A DNA stretch of 64,000 nt from assembly GCA_963932465.1 (NCBI GenBank), contig OZ010792.1:110850935-110914934 (forward strand), read 5' to 3'. A model generated the notes under the pieces. That model did not search any database. It saw only the letters and a list, made by a program, of their open reading frames with translations, and was not told where the DNA came from. The position numbers and the translations under genes are program-made. Below, one piece after another: positions 46,655 through 58,702 of the stretch; positions within the stretch are counted from its first letter, which is position 1; each line of letters begins with the position of its first letter. The DNA is from Maratus speciosus (lineage: Eukaryota > Arthropoda > Arachnida > Araneae > Salticidae).

Positions 46655-47070
46655 TTAAGGTGGTTCTAAAGTCACTGGTCAACGAGCGCGAAACTTTGTG
46701 ACACATTCACTAACTCATTTTTAAACGTAAAGGCGCAAAATCGGCAGGACTGACTATTGAAGCGATTTATAGAATCAAAATGAGTTTTGCATTTTCCTGA
46801 TAAATAGATTACTTATCGATTTATAAGCAATTTTGATCATGTGACAACCGGATTTTCTCCTCTCTGTGGCTGGTTTTTCTCTTCTCATCCGGAAATTCGG
46901 TTCAAAAGGCCAACTTTGACAGTACTTTCTGAAAGATCTTTTTACGCTTACCAAAAAAATGAAAAACGTCTTTCGATTACATAGTTTCTGATAACAACAC
47001 CTGCCAATTTCATGCATTTTCGAACAAAAATGAATTAAAACTTGTGTCATAAAATTGGTGAGGCCATAAT
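46655..47070 (-). mobile_element. Family A element, diverged copy
   Basis: It starts TTAAGGTGGTTCTAAAGTCA; the order GTGACACATTCACTAACTC, GATCATGTGACAACCGG, GGAAATTCGGTTCAAAAGGC and CATAGTTTCTGATAACAAC is the family order. The right terminus is degraded. Confidence 0.65.
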
Positions 47071-47814
47071 GATGGTTTCAACAATCTTACCTATATCGTT
47101 GCCACTTTTATCGCTCATACCACCAGTTCTAAATATTGCATAATTTCAATTTTTACGTCATCGAATTGAAAAAAAAAAAAACTTTCAAATGAAATTTGTT
47201 AGAAAACTATAGCACTGTTTTTTATGACTTTTAAGATAATTTTTAAGCATAATTTTTTTTTTTTTTTAATCTGTCTCAACAGCAGAGTTATCACAACTAT
47301 CAATTCATTGTCAATGCTCCTTTCATTTTCTTTTTAAGTAAATGTGAATACCATTAAAGCTTTTTAAAAATACACTTCCACCAAGTTACATTTGCTTAAA
47401 TACGCCATTTGACAATTTATCTGATTAGGATAGATTAACCATAAGATACCGCTATAAAATGAACATAAAAAGTTGAAAGATGCGTTTCGTCTGAATATGC
47501 TCTGAATTATATTCGATTTTTTACTTTAAAAAAATTCAACTGCTTTTAACAGCAGTAGCTCCTTGATACATTTAGTAAACATGATTACGTGTATGTATAT
47601 GCGATTACGAAAATGAAATATTATATTAAAAATGTCTATAAAATAATACTGGTACAACCATGTTTTAATCTTCTTCTTCTTCTTCTTCTTTTTTTTTTTT
47701 TAAATACACTTTCTTTTATGTATGCACTAAAATGAACTCTAATTTCAATATGTTCTGGTATATCAGAAATCAAGTTAAAACAAAAGAAAAAATAACTAAA
47801 AACAAGAAAGAAAA
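47071..47814. other. A+T-rich interval with (CTT)n tract
   Basis: A (CTT)n followed by poly-T lies at 47673-47702. No gene was seen. Confidence 0.55.
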
Positions 47815-48960
47815 ATCATGCTTTAAGCATAGATTATGAAACACTTTCCAACACTTCCTGAATGCTCTAACAAAACTTCGTTATTTAGGGAAATAAGGTA
47901 AATAAGATAACTAAGTAAACATTTTATAAAACGCATAAAACATTTGAAAAACTGATTTCAGTAGTTACCGCCCATAGCCAAATATGTATTCCAATTCTTT
48001 TGAACAGCCCTGTATTTGATCTGTAGGTTGATATATATACTATATAATGGGAAAATTTAGTTTAGCAAGAAAATGCATAAAAGGTTAAAACTCATCTTTC
48101 AGCAATTTATACTAATAGATGGAAACATACTTGAATACTTTTGTACAGCCCTGTACCTTACCTAATACCTTTATTACATGCCTCTATTTAGCTAAAATTT
48201 AATTCAAACTAAAACACTCTTAAAACTACTGAGATTACATTTCCAGAAATTATCACCGCATAGATGGCCATGTATCCAACACTTTGCGTGGCCCTGTATA
48301 TCATTTTATCTATATTCTACAAATATTTCTTAGTAAACTAAATTCATTTCAGCGTAAAAATGCATAACTCCTTTAAAACCCGCCTTTAAGCAATTTATGC
48401 TCATACTCAGTAACCTTTACGAATTCACTTCTGTAGCCCTGTATTTGAACTATAGCATTTATACGCACTTCATAGTATGCATAAATATAGTGAAAAAAGC
48501 GCATATCATAATTAAAAATGAATTTCGAGCAATCATTAATAATATACAGTAGTTCGGATACAATATAGTATCTGAAATCTCTTCAAATACACCGCAGACA
48601 ATTTCCCCCCATTACCATTATGAACGGAATTCTTTTGTGTGGTCCTGTAAATGAACAGTAACTATTCTTTGCACGGCATATTCAACAGAATGCATATTTT
48701 AGTGGATTTCATAAATGAATATCAATTTTACTATGTTTGAAAGAGTCATTGGCCGTAATGTAACGGAAAACTTTTGACTGTCCCTGTAAATGAACTAAAC
48801 ATGCTACAAACTTCATTTGAAACAGGGAACGTGCTATTGATAGAGGTCACTAACATCCAAAAATTTCAGAACGGTCCGAACATATTTACGAAAGTTAGAG
48901 CGTGGACAGACAAACCGAAGTCATAAACACTCATCAACTTTGTTGGAAAGTGTTAAAAAG
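47815..48960 (+). mobile_element. Second hairpin-headed tandem-repeat family, copy 1
   Basis: A head hairpin ATGCTTTAAGCAT (47818-47830) is followed by AACACTTTCCAACA (47840-47853), which is matched inverted by TGTTGGAAAGTGTT at 48941-48954. The interior has about six ~145-bp units, each marked by a phrase such as GAACAGCCCTGTATTTGATC or GTCCCTGTAAATGAACT. There is no coding frame. The tail carries GGTCACTAACATCCAA and GGACAGACAAACCGAA. Confidence 0.75.
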
Positions 48961-49150
48961 GGAAGACTAAGTATTGTGAAATACGTAATATGCTGTTGAA
49001 AACATCCATTTTTATTTTATTTTAGTTATTTTTTTTTCCGTAATCAGAAGACAGTTTTTAATATTTTCGGAACAATTTAATTGAACTTTTGAAATTTATT
49101 TTATTTTCATATTTCAAAGGATTTTGTCGCCAGTACTTATAAAACAAGTA

Positions 49151-50258
49151 AGAAAAATCATGCGTTAAGCATAGATTATGAAACACTTTCCAACATTTCC
49201 TGAATGCTTTATCATAAGGTATATAACAGAACTAAGTAACCATTTTAGAAAACGCATAAAACATTTGAAAAACTGATTTCAGCAGTTACCATCCATAGCA
49301 AATATGTATTCAAGTTCTTTTGAACAGCTCTGTATTGGATCTGTAGGTTGATATATATGCTATATAATGGGGAAATTTAGTTTAGCAAGAAAACGAATAA
49401 CAGGTCGAAATTTCTCTTTCAGCAATTTATACTAATAGATGGAAACATACTTGTATACTTTTGTACAACCCTGTAGTTAACCTAGTACATTTATTACACG
49501 CCACGATTTAGCTAAAGTTTAATTCAAAGTAAAACATTCTTAAAACTACTGGAATCACATTTCCAGAAATTATCATTTATAGACGGCCATGTATCCAATT
49601 CTTTGCGTGACCCTGTATATTATTTTATCTATGTTATACAAACGTTTCTTAGTAAACAAAATGCAGTTCAGCGTCAAAATGCATAACTCATTTAAAAACC
49701 ACCTTTAAGCAATTTGCAATCATACCCAGTAACCATTAAGAGTTCTTTTGTGTAGCCCTGTATATGAATTACAGCATTTATACACACCGTATACAATGCA
49801 TAAATATAGTGAAACATAAAAGCGCATAACATAGTTAAAAATGCATTTCCAGCAATACTCGCTACTGTACAGTACTTCGGATACAATATCGTATCTAAAA
49901 TCTTTTGTGTGTCCCTGTAAATGCTATGCACTTCGTATTACACATGAAATAAGTTATAGTAAACCTCAGCGACGTATATCATTTTCATTATGTTTGAAAT
50001 CATGTAACATCATTAAAAATCATTTTAAACGATTTCTTCCCATAGGCCGTAATGTAACGGAAAACTTTTGACCGTCCCTGTAAATGAACTAAACATGTTA
50101 CAAACTTCATTTGCAATAGGGTTCGTGCTATGGTAGAGGTCACTAACATCCAAGAATTTCAGAACGATCCGAGTATATTTACGGGAGTTAGAGCGCGTAC
50201 AGACGGACAGACAAACCGAATGCATAAACACTTTTCAACTTTGTTGGAAAGTGTTAAA
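49151..50258 (+). mobile_element. Second hairpin-headed tandem-repeat family, copy 2
   Basis: It has the same head (ATGCGTTAAGCAT, then AACACTTTCCAACA at 49182-49195) and tail (TGTTGGAAAGTGTT at 50242-50255) as copy 1, in the same orientation. About 190 bp of unrelated sequence separates the two. The unit order agrees with copy 1, so both stem from one ancestral array. Confidence 0.75.
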
Positions 50259-50410
50259 TAGAAGAAGGGGGAGGAAAGTATTTTCAACTACTTTAAGATA
50301 CAGGCTGACCAACAATCTTTGTCCCATTTTAAAATTCAATAAAAAATTAAGTATTTAGCTTACAAGAGTGCAGTTTAGAAGAGAAATGTGCTTTTGAATA
50401 TCAAAAGTTT

Positions 50411-50835
50411 CGTTTAATGTTGTTTGTTCTCAAATCCAAATCGGCTGCTTTCTGACGCGTTTTCTAATTCATTTTTGCTTGCAACCGTATCAAATTAGAA
50501 GGAGCACATATTAAGAAACTGTGCAATTTAAAGTTGTTTTCGTTTCCCGGAAAAGGCGGTAGATTTTTCCAAAAATGATGTCAAAGTCGGGATTTTGAAC
50601 AGAATTCCGGACGCGACAGAGCAGAAAAAGAAAAAAAACTGCCGTCCTGAGGCAATCATCGCTTATAACTCAGAATATAATTCATTTGTTGGAAAATGAA
50701 AAATACTTTTCGTTGACAAATCACTTTAATAATAATGCCTGCAAGTATGTATGTTTTTTTTTTTTTTCTTTTTCTTTTTTTTTTTTTTTTTTGTACTTTA
50801 ATGTTTAAAAATGTGTTAGAAAGTTTGTGTCTTAA
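50411..50835 (+). mobile_element. Family A element, diverged copy
   Basis: TTTGTTCTCAAATCCAAATC at the left and the words AGAAACTGTGCAATTTAAAG and AGTCGGGATTTTGAACAGAA follow family order. The right half is disrupted by T-rich runs at 50756-50793 and ends near TTAAGG. Confidence 0.5.
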
Positions 50836-50933
50836 GGCTGCATTTAAAAAAGAGTAAAAAACTTCAGATAAGCAGTTACAGACTTTTTATTTTCTAAAAT
50901 CTAATACCGTGTTTCAACACGTTCTCTTGTTTT

Positions 50934-51214
50934 AGCTTGAGATTTGAAAGCTGATTTGAATTAGCTTTAATTTGAAATTTTCTATTTCCTCATTAGGATT
51001 AGACCTCCAACCGATTTGCTGATAATTTTGATCTTCTTCGGAAACCAAAATCTGGCGGTACATTTTTTCTATGTCCGCAGAAAAACCAATTTTCGGAAAT
51101 CGAAAATTAAGTAAAATTTCAAAAATGTCCCGTTGTGACTTAGGGCCTACACCCAAAATGGAATTTAAAGAATTACCATTTGAAGTTTTGCAGGAAGCAT
51201 CAAAACTTATCCAG
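50934..51214 (-). pseudogene. BEL/Pao reverse transcriptase fragment
   Basis: The minus-strand frame encodes about 93 residues of the pol palm region of a BEL/Pao retrotransposon. It has DKFDASCKTSNGNSLNSIL, then GVGPKSQRDIFEILL, then FSADIEKMYRQILV, which holds the first catalytic aspartate of the polymerase (motif A), then an IGWR strand. A TGA precedes the first codon and a stop follows soon after the IGWR strand. No YxDD motif B/C region, integrase, protease or LTR was found nearby, so this is an isolated relic of an arthropod retroelement. The family call is from residue patterns; loss of function is clear from truncation. Confidence 0.85.
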
Positions 51215-51398
51215 TCACACAGTGGCGGAATTTTTCAAAATGCTGGCCAAATCTCTTGAGTAAAAAATTCACTATTTCTAAGCACAACTTTGCATAATGG
51301 TATAGTGGGACCTAAAAAATCCAGCATCAAAGTTATCTCCTCCAACTTACGAGAGAAAGAAAAATTGCAATTGTTTACGAATTAAAAACTCCGAGATC

Positions 51399-51618
51399 GA
51401 AAGTGACGGATTAGTGGGCAGCGAAATTGCTGATGCTGTGCTAAATAGAACCGCCGATAACGCTGGTAGCAGCTCTGAGGAACCGGCAGAAAAAAATGTT
51501 AAATTTGATTATAAAATTTATATCAACTTTAGAGAAACAAGATTGCATTTCTGAAATCGATATTCTTCACTTGTATAAAATCCAAGAAAAACTTGTTAAA
51601 GAACGAACGGCCAAATAA
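51399..51618 (+). pseudogene. Tigger/pogo-type transposase C-terminus, frameshifted
   Basis: The frame first reads ESDGLVGSEIADAVLN followed by an acidic-serine stretch (SSSEEPAEKN). After a one-base shift it reads ISTLEKQDCISEIDILHLYK and ends with QEKLVKERTAK and a stop. This EI-x-x-AVLN plus acidic linker plus terminal leucine/lysine helix layout is what I know from the tails of pogo/Tigger (CENP-B/Jerky-like) transposases. The DDE domain is missing upstream, where a BEL fragment lies instead. An (AC)n tract follows at 51661-51687. Downstream, 51780-51905 may be the element's 3' terminal region. Confidence 0.6.
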
Positions 51619-51653
51619 TTTAAAGCAAATAAAACTGGAATGGATGTTTCGGA

Positions 51654-51690
<37 letters not shown>

Positions 51691-51779
51691 CACTTCATTG
51701 TTTATTAGATTTTTTTTTTTTTTTTGTAACGCAGTAAATATTAAATAAGGTAAGTTTTTCTTATATATAATATTTCGTT

Positions 51780-51905
51780 TTTTGTTTTTCTCACATAAAT
51801 ATCACGGCTATGAATTAAATTAGGAAAAAAGGCACTATCTAAGAATATCGGGAATACTTTTGATATTCTTTCAAAAATCCGGCTTTGTCTGGGATGATGC
51901 CGGAT
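51780..51905 (+). mobile_element. Tigger-like 3' terminal region
   Basis: The order TATGAATTAAATTAGG, GGCACTATCTAAGAATAT, TTCAAAAATCCGG, GATGATGCCGGATTTTCGAG is matched inverted at 57035-57210 (CCTGGAATATCCGGCATCAT, CCTGGATTTTTGAAAATTC, CTTAATAGTGCCTTTAATT). Confidence 0.55.
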
Positions 51906-52663
51906 TTTCGAGATTTACCGTGTATCAATGCCCTTTAAATATGTCTATCTCATTTTTATTACGTAAAGTAAATGTATTACAGTTTGTTTCAGCTCACATC
52001 ATCCTGATGATGAATATTTTCTAAATTAATGATCTGCATTGTTCAAAATGATGTAATAATGAATCTTTTCTAGGAGTAAATTTTTAGTATTTTGGGATGG
52101 ACTGTGAGTAGTAGAAGAAGGAGAGTACGGGGACAGGCGGAGAGAGAGTCCCCCCGCAGCATGTACAGTCGTCTCCCATCTCCGCCCCCCCCCCCTCCTC
52201 CCCGTCCGTCTCGCAGCCCATGCACCCAAGGTTATCATATTAGACGATGATGAAATGTTTCGACACTGAGTTAGCTCCCTGACAGAAAAAAAGCTGCATT
52301 TTAGCGAATTTTAAGTGATATTTAAGGAATTTTAATGAATCTTAATGATTCTGTCGAAATTTTTTATCTATAAGAAGATTGTTCTCGAGATTTAATCCTT
52401 AAACAATCATAATACAGGGAAATATTTTTAATAATGATAATAGAGTAGAAAATCTATTTCTTGTAAAAATATTTTAAACGGACTTCAAGTAAGTTTTGGA
52501 TTTGATCCAGTACGTTAAAATTTGACAGTAGATTGCACAAAATAAATGGTCTTTAACTTTTTATGTTTTTTTTTTTCTTTTTCAGCTGTGAAAGTATAGC
52601 GTTATCTATGGGCAAATTTTAGGGCTATTTTAAAAATTTACTTAGTGATATTTAAGGTTAATT
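51906..52663. other. Interval with G+C/CT-rich patch at 52090-52235
   Basis: A purine-rich run (AGAAGAAGGAGAGTACGGGG) is followed by CTCCGCCCCCCCCCCTCCTC and CCGTCCGTCTCGC. The patch stands out against its surroundings. No exon or promoter element can be assigned. Confidence 0.4.
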
Positions 52664-52810
52664 TTTCACTCAAATCAAAATTGGATGTTTTCTGATACAT
52701 TTTTAATTTCCTTTTTATTCTCAAACGCACGAAATCAGAAGGTTCTCCTTTTCAGAAACTTTGTAATCGAATTATTTTTTCATTTTTCGGAAAAAGCAGC
52801 ATATGTGCCT
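52664..52810 (+). mobile_element. Family A fragment
   Basis: CACTCAAATCAAAATTGGAT, TCAAACGCACGAAATCAGAA and CAGAAACTTTGTAATCGAAT follow the family order, then similarity stops. Confidence 0.5.
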
Positions 52811-53236
52811 ACTGCACGCGCGTGAAAGAGGCCATTGCGTACACTTAAACGATTAATTTTGAAACTTTTTTTTGTCCTAGTTAATCACTGTGATTTATTA
52901 AGACAAAAATAACATTTTAAAATTAGTGGTGGAAGTTTGCATGATGTGGTGAAAGTTTGCCCCATCGCCGCCATTAAGTTAATCGAAATACTCTCCAAAA
53001 CGAAATTTTGTTTCACCTCCTACCGATTCGGCTTTCACAGATTTTACTGTATCAGATTAATGGGTTTTTTTTCCCACCAAGTACAGTAAAACATTATAAG
53101 GCGAAATATCGTGTGCGTATAAGAATTCCGTCTTATCAGTATCATTGTATGGTATTCATTTCGTATAGGCAATGTTTTTTTTTTCGTTTAAGACAATATT
53201 CTGTTATAAACAGCTTCCTTTTTCATAATACAGCAT

Positions 53237-53360
53237 AGGGGCCATCCACAAATGATGTCACGCTTGGAGGGGGGAGGGGGGTTCATGAAATTGTGACAGT
53301 TTGTGACAAGGGGGTGGGAGGGGTTAAGAAAAAGTGTGACATCACACATTTTGGTTAAAA
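53237..53360 (+). repeat. GGGCCATCCA dispersed repeat, copy 1
   Basis: It starts GGGGCCATCCACAAATGATG, has a G-rich middle and TTTGTGACAAGGGGG, and ends AAAAAGTGTGACATCACACA. The ends form an inverted pair around ATGATGTCAC and GTGACATCA. Copy 2 is at 56925-57030. Confidence 0.65.
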
Positions 53361-53390
53361 TAAAAGCATTAAAAATCAGCAGATTAAATT

Positions 53391-53601
53391 TTAACCTCTT
53401 GAGGGGCGGTGGTATATATTTTATCCCACCTACGATTAATGAAGATTTGCACCAGAAAAATTTTATGAAATTTTACTTTTCTAACTTTGGTGGAAAAAAG
53501 TCGTAAAATTGCTTTTCCTTATTTTGAAGTAAAATTTTTCTAAATTTCCGGTTAGAATTCAGCATTACACAAACGCAATAGCTTGCCCCTCAAGGTGTTA
53601 A
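53391..53601. mobile_element. Family D TTAA element, best-bounded copy
   Basis: TTAACCTCTTGAGGGGCGGT on the left and GCTTGCCCCTCAAGGTGTTAA on the right: TTAA at both edges and inverted CCTTGAGGGGC termini. It is homologous to 14912-15125. Confidence 0.75.
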
Positions 53602-53875
53602 AATTATTTTGAAAATAAAGTATTTTGTGTTCATACAGTAAAGTTAACATTTAAAGCCAAATATATTAAATTTCATTTCAAATTCCAAAATACTACTGAT
53701 TTTAACTGTTCTTTCAATTAATATTTTATTACTATTGTATATTAATTATGTTTTTTGTTGTAAATCTGAATCTTATTTCATACAAAATAAGTACACGAAT
53801 CATTTTTATTATTATGCTCACAAATGTCGCTAAAACACATAGTTAAAAGTTTCAAAATAAAATTTGAAATATGAT

Positions 53876-54650
53876 CTACTAGCAGGCTATGCCCGCTGCG
53901 CTGGTCAATATTTCCAAATGAACCTTGGATTAAACTAAATGGTGAATTTGAACTTGTGTTTTAAACAATATGGATCTTCAGCTTGACCTTGCACATTACT
54001 GAAAACGATGCGAACGCCATTGCGATATAATTTTATCTTAAGCGTTGGACAAAATTTAGAAATTAAGAAGTAATTGTTTTAGTTGATTATAAACAGCGCA
54101 CTTATGGTCGGGTAATGAGACCGTTATGACAACAGGAATTAATACCTCTGTAACTAATCAACATATAATGAAATCGTATATACTAACACCATTCCTAAAA
54201 GTCATGCAACAGGGCCACTTGTAACAAAATATGTTCTGTAGATTTTTTTAAAAAGGCTAAACTTTCATAATCGGGTTCACTTAATTTTTGAACTTTTACT
54301 GTTGCTCTATAACTAAGTACCATTGAACAATATGTATACACTAAAACCTTTCCAAAATTATTACCTAACTAATTGTGGTATATCCTACGAAAGTATTATA
54401 AACAATCGGAATGAAATACAAATTTCCGTTGTAAATATATAGTAGATGATGATGCGATTTTGTGTAATAGAATTCATAGTAAAGTTTTCGCTTCAAACAA
54501 AAACGATGCTTTCAACATTAAAGCTAATACACCAATATGTGAAGTATCCGATTACGGAAGGTTAACTTGAATTCTCATGAGCAACTACTCAAAGAAAAGT
54601 GAATATGTGGCTTTTGTGATACTTTTATGTCAGCCGGGCGCAGGTAATAA
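53876..54650. repeat. Possible relative of the 10.6-kb array element
   Basis: The start ACTAGCAGGCTATGCCCGCT resembles the head at 10606 (ACTAGCAGGAATGACCGAGC), and CAGCTTGACCTTGCAC at about 53977 resembles the array unit. CAGCCGGGCGCAGG near 54633 may be the other end. There is no tandem array here. The boundaries are tentative. Confidence 0.35.
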
Positions 54651-55142
54651 ATCAATAAAGATTGTTTTCATAGCATATTCTTATTTTATTATTTTCATTT
54701 AAAACACAAACCTTTCACTCATGTAATTTAAAATGCATGCCTTACACTAATTTCATTTAAAAAACTGAAAAGATAAACAATAACAGGAAATAATGCCATA
54801 ATTAAAAGCAAAAAAATATTTTTAATTTACATACGCAAAATGTAACTACTGCTACTGGGAATTTTAAAAATGCTATCAGCGAGATGTGCGCACGGTTGTT
54901 ATAAATGTACCCATTTTTTCTTCTTATCGAGGAGCAATTTATAAATCGCACAATATTATTCGAATTCCAATTTCTTTCATTGAGGAACCTGTGACCGGAA
55001 AAAATGGAAAAAGACTCTTGTAGATTCTTCGGATGGCGGCATCTGACGCCATAAACCGAGTTTATATATATGAAAATAATTTTTAAGTCGTTACAAACAT
55101 TGCTTTCATACTTAAATATTTTCATTGGTACTACTTGTTATC
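54651..55142. other. Interval with one 107-codon frame, unsupported
   Basis: A minus-strand frame at 54802-55125 has no recognisable motif and a Phe/Ile/Asn-rich composition. I do not call it a gene. Confidence 0.4.
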
Positions 55143-55403
55143 CCGTCGACCAATTTCGCCAAATTATATAAATCGCCAAACCATTCGCCAAATTATATAA
55201 ATTGACATAATCTTTATTTTAAATAACGAAATAACAAATAAATTAGTATAACATTAATAAAAATACAAATAAAACGTCGAAATTAAAATCACTTGATGAC
55301 GTAAACACGTGTAGTTTGTTTAAATTCAAGTGAATTTGATATTTACGATCAACCATTATTGGCATTTAATCTTATAGTTTGACGATAGATTTTTGGTCGA
55401 CGG
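55143..55403. mobile_element. Small TIR element, CCGTCGACCAA termini
   Basis: CCGTCGACCAA at 55143-55153 and TTGGTCGACGG at 55393-55403 are perfect inverted repeats around 240 bp of A+T-rich sequence with repeated CGCCAAA words. No clear target duplication was found. Confidence 0.55.
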
Positions 55404-56924
55404 AATATCTAAGTAGTGCCTTTTCCATTTTTGTTTTATAACGCTAAATTCTCAGTAATTTTTTCCCTTTTATTTTACATAAAATCACTATTTTTTTAAA
55501 AAAAATTAAGATGCTTGCATTTTTATTTCAAACTCATAAAGCCGTTTTTATTTTTTAGCCAAAAGGGTTGATTTGAATTTTTTCCGTTGTTAGAGTAACG
55601 GATGTAATGATAGATATTTTGAGGTTTAGATGCCAAAGACACCGCCAAATGAGAAAAATATGAAATGTGTCATGAACTGTTGGACTTATAAAAATTTATT
55701 TGGTTGCATTCGATTCAGCATACAAAACTACATTAAAATATGCTATCATTTGACGCATAATTTTGATATTCGATTTTTTTCCCCCTCCCCGTGCAAAAAC
55801 CATTAGGGGTGGCACTTTAGAAAATCCTTTCTTAGCAGAAGTTTATGTCATAAGAAGTATTTTTACCACGATTTTCAAGATTTTAGGTTCAGTAGTTTGC
55901 GCTGTGCGTTAATTAGTCCCCTAATCCAGACTTTATTTTATATACTATATTAGATATGCGATTTTGCGGTGAATCGATGATCGAAAATTAGTCCAATATC
56001 ATTTGAAATATTACATAACAGAGGAGAAAGTACGAAGGAAGACGAAGAAGAAATGACGAATTACAAAAGACTTGTAATTTTTTTTTTTCAAAATGTTGAA
56101 TTTTTCCATAGTAATAACGTATTAAAACATAAATTTCCTTAAAAATTATCTTAATTTTCTAAATTTCGAATCTGCGAATTTTCCTATAAATGAAATTGGC
56201 GATATGACTTGAGAAAATAGATAATATTTGCTTAAGTAAAATGGGTAATATTCGTTGATCTGAGTTCGAGTTTATAAATATCACATGCTTTCGGAATTAC
56301 GGCGAAAAACATTTTAAAAAGTATGAAATTATTTTACAATATGTATGTGTGGCAGAAATTCACACTGAAATTTAAATATTCGATTCCATTTTTAAAATAT
56401 TAACTGATATCTATATAAGTTACAATTGAATATGAAAATGTACTCAAAAAATGATCTCTTTCACCTAAAAAAACAGCATTTGTGAGAACATCTTCAAGCT
56501 AATGTCACGCTTATGCATTTTTGGCTTAAAATCACATTGTTTGGCGACAAAAGAAAAATAAAAAATTGTAAAGAAACAAATAGTAATTACAAATGTGACT
56601 CACAATTACATCTGCTTGTTTCTTCTATAAGTCACGTGATGGGACAATTAGATATAAAAAAAAAGAAAAGAACAGAACAGAAAGAAAATGTCGTTAAAAT
56701 TTCATCTAATCAAATTTTCAGATTCGTTTCCATATCTAACGCAAGCGATAAAGAGCCAAATATTGCGTATCAAGTGTAATATTCCTTATTAAATTAATTT
56801 TTAAGCATTACAAATATTTCTTTCAGGTTTTGATTAAATGTTTCCGTTTTTTAATATTATCACTCATTAAAACGGATTTTCTTCTTCTTTTTTTCTTTTT
56901 TTTCATTTAAATAAAATTAGTAAC
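55404..56924. other. A+T-rich interval without recognised gene
   Basis: An 88-codon frame at 56513-56779 is Lys/Asn/Ser-rich with no motif. No bounded element was seen. Confidence 0.5.
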
Positions 56925-57030
56925 AGGGGGGGGGGGGGAGGGGGTATGGTGAAGTGTGACACTTTGTGACTAAGGGGGAGAGGGGTGTCAAAAATATTGA
57001 AAAAAAGTGTGACATCATATATGGATGATT
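56925..57030 (+). repeat. GGGCCATCCA dispersed repeat, copy 2 (partial)
   Basis: A G-run is followed by AAGTGTGACACTTTGTGACT, AAGGGGGAGAGGGG and AAAAGTGTGACATCATATAT; it lacks the 5' phrase of copy 1. Confidence 0.6.
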
Positions 57031-57034
57031 CCTA

Positions 57035-57210
57035 ACCTGGAATATCCGGCATCATCGGAACCGAGACTAACCTGGATTTTTGAAAATTCTGGATTTCTGA
57101 AAAAATAGCAAAAGTACTTCCTATATTCTTAATAGTGCCTTTAATTAAAATTTAATTCATAGCCAATAAGTGATAATTATGTGATAAAAAAAAATCTTAC
57201 TTCAATAAAA
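57035..57210 (-). mobile_element. Tigger-like terminal region, inverted copy
   Basis: See 51780-51905; the same ordered blocks appear on the opposite strand. Confidence 0.55.
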
Positions 57211-57242
57211 ATTTAATATCTCTCTATTCTAAAAAAAAAAGA

Positions 57243-58668
57243 ATCATTCCACGTAAAATGAGCAAAAATTAAAAAAAAAATCGTGGCCACATAGTAGCCG
57301 ATTTTAATAAAATTTGATACACACGTTCAATTCATATTAAAATAGAGCTATGCAAAATATCTTCACAAAAAATAAATTATTTTAGCAGTTTTCGACATTT
57401 AAAAAACTTGTTATAAAGAATTACATGTGTGTAATCGTTCAAAGTTGCAAGTTTGAAGTTCTGTATCTTGAAGACTATTTAACAGAAATTAATTTTTTTT
57501 GAAAATATTGCAACCTCTGAAAAATTATCTTCCTATTTATTGAGTAATAATAATCTGGTAACACCATGATTAATCTTTAATTGGTTGTAAAAATTGAAAA
57601 TTTGTGAATTTTGAGAAAATTAGAAACGTAATAAAAATCAAAGGAATTCAAAAACATTTGTAAAATTGATGTCTGATGTAGTATTACATATGAAGATCAA
57701 ATTCCCTGAGTTTGAAAGTTGCCATTTATTTCCTTCATCTTAAAAAAAAACTTAGAAACTTTAAAAAAAAATTACAAAATCATAATTTTTCCTCTTACGT
57801 ATGATCAAAAATATAAATAAAGGAAAGGTCATTAACAATATTGCATAGACAAAAAGATCAATAAGTCCATGATATGCTAAAAAAAATTCAAGATTGCCTT
57901 TGGGTTCCTAACATAGCAAAAATGGATTCAAAAAGGTAATATCTGTTGCATTCCATGAGCTATTCCACTTTGAATCCGCACTTGTTTCTTAAAATATTGC
58001 ACGATTTCAAGGTGAAAAAAACGAGAGCTGCCATCTATTTTTTGTATCTGGATTTTGGATTAATATGTAATTTTTCGACCAAACTGAATCCTTTTTTCTA
58101 CTTTAATTAAATATATTCTTGAAGTAAAAATAAACTGAAAGCAAGAATAAAAGTTTCTATATTTAAAATATACACTTAGTACAAGATAAAATATACACTT
58201 TATAATATACACTTAAAATATACACACTTGTGTTAAAATTAATCTAGTGTAATTTCGTATCGAGCGATTTCTGGAGTTCCATTACCTGAGATTTATTCTG
58301 TTGAGCTGAACCAGGTTTCAGACTAGATGGTATAATCATTAAGGTTAGCTGGGTGAAAAAGTTCCACCAGATTCGTCCGGGATAGCTCAGATGGCAGAGC
58401 ACTGGCGGCTTCAGCCAGGAGGTCCCTGGTTCGAATCCTGGTCCGGACATTTTTCGAACAGTTGGAAATTTACATCTAATATACACTTTTATCTATAATA
58501 TCAAATAATTAAAAAGATTTAAAAAGCTTCCCTTCACTTTCAAAGACGTGATAAAAATATTGCATTTTACCCGCAACATTTTTTACTATTTATTTTTTTC
58601 TCATTAAGGAATAAAAAGACAAGAATGAAATTTTCGATATTTAAAACATACACTTTTAGCTATAACGT

Positions 58669-58702
<34 letters not shown>

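Noticed and set aside
52026..52238. Arg/Gly-rich minus-strand frame
   Set aside because: It is a product of the G+C/CT-rich patch; no domain is present.
54802..55125. 107-codon minus-strand frame
   Set aside because: The length is possible by chance in 64 kb; no domain, no splice context, A+T-driven composition.
58244..58486. 80-codon minus-strand frame with GFEPGTSWL
   Set aside because: It is the antisense of the tRNA-like segment's B box, a well-known spurious peptide in tRNA-derived repeats.
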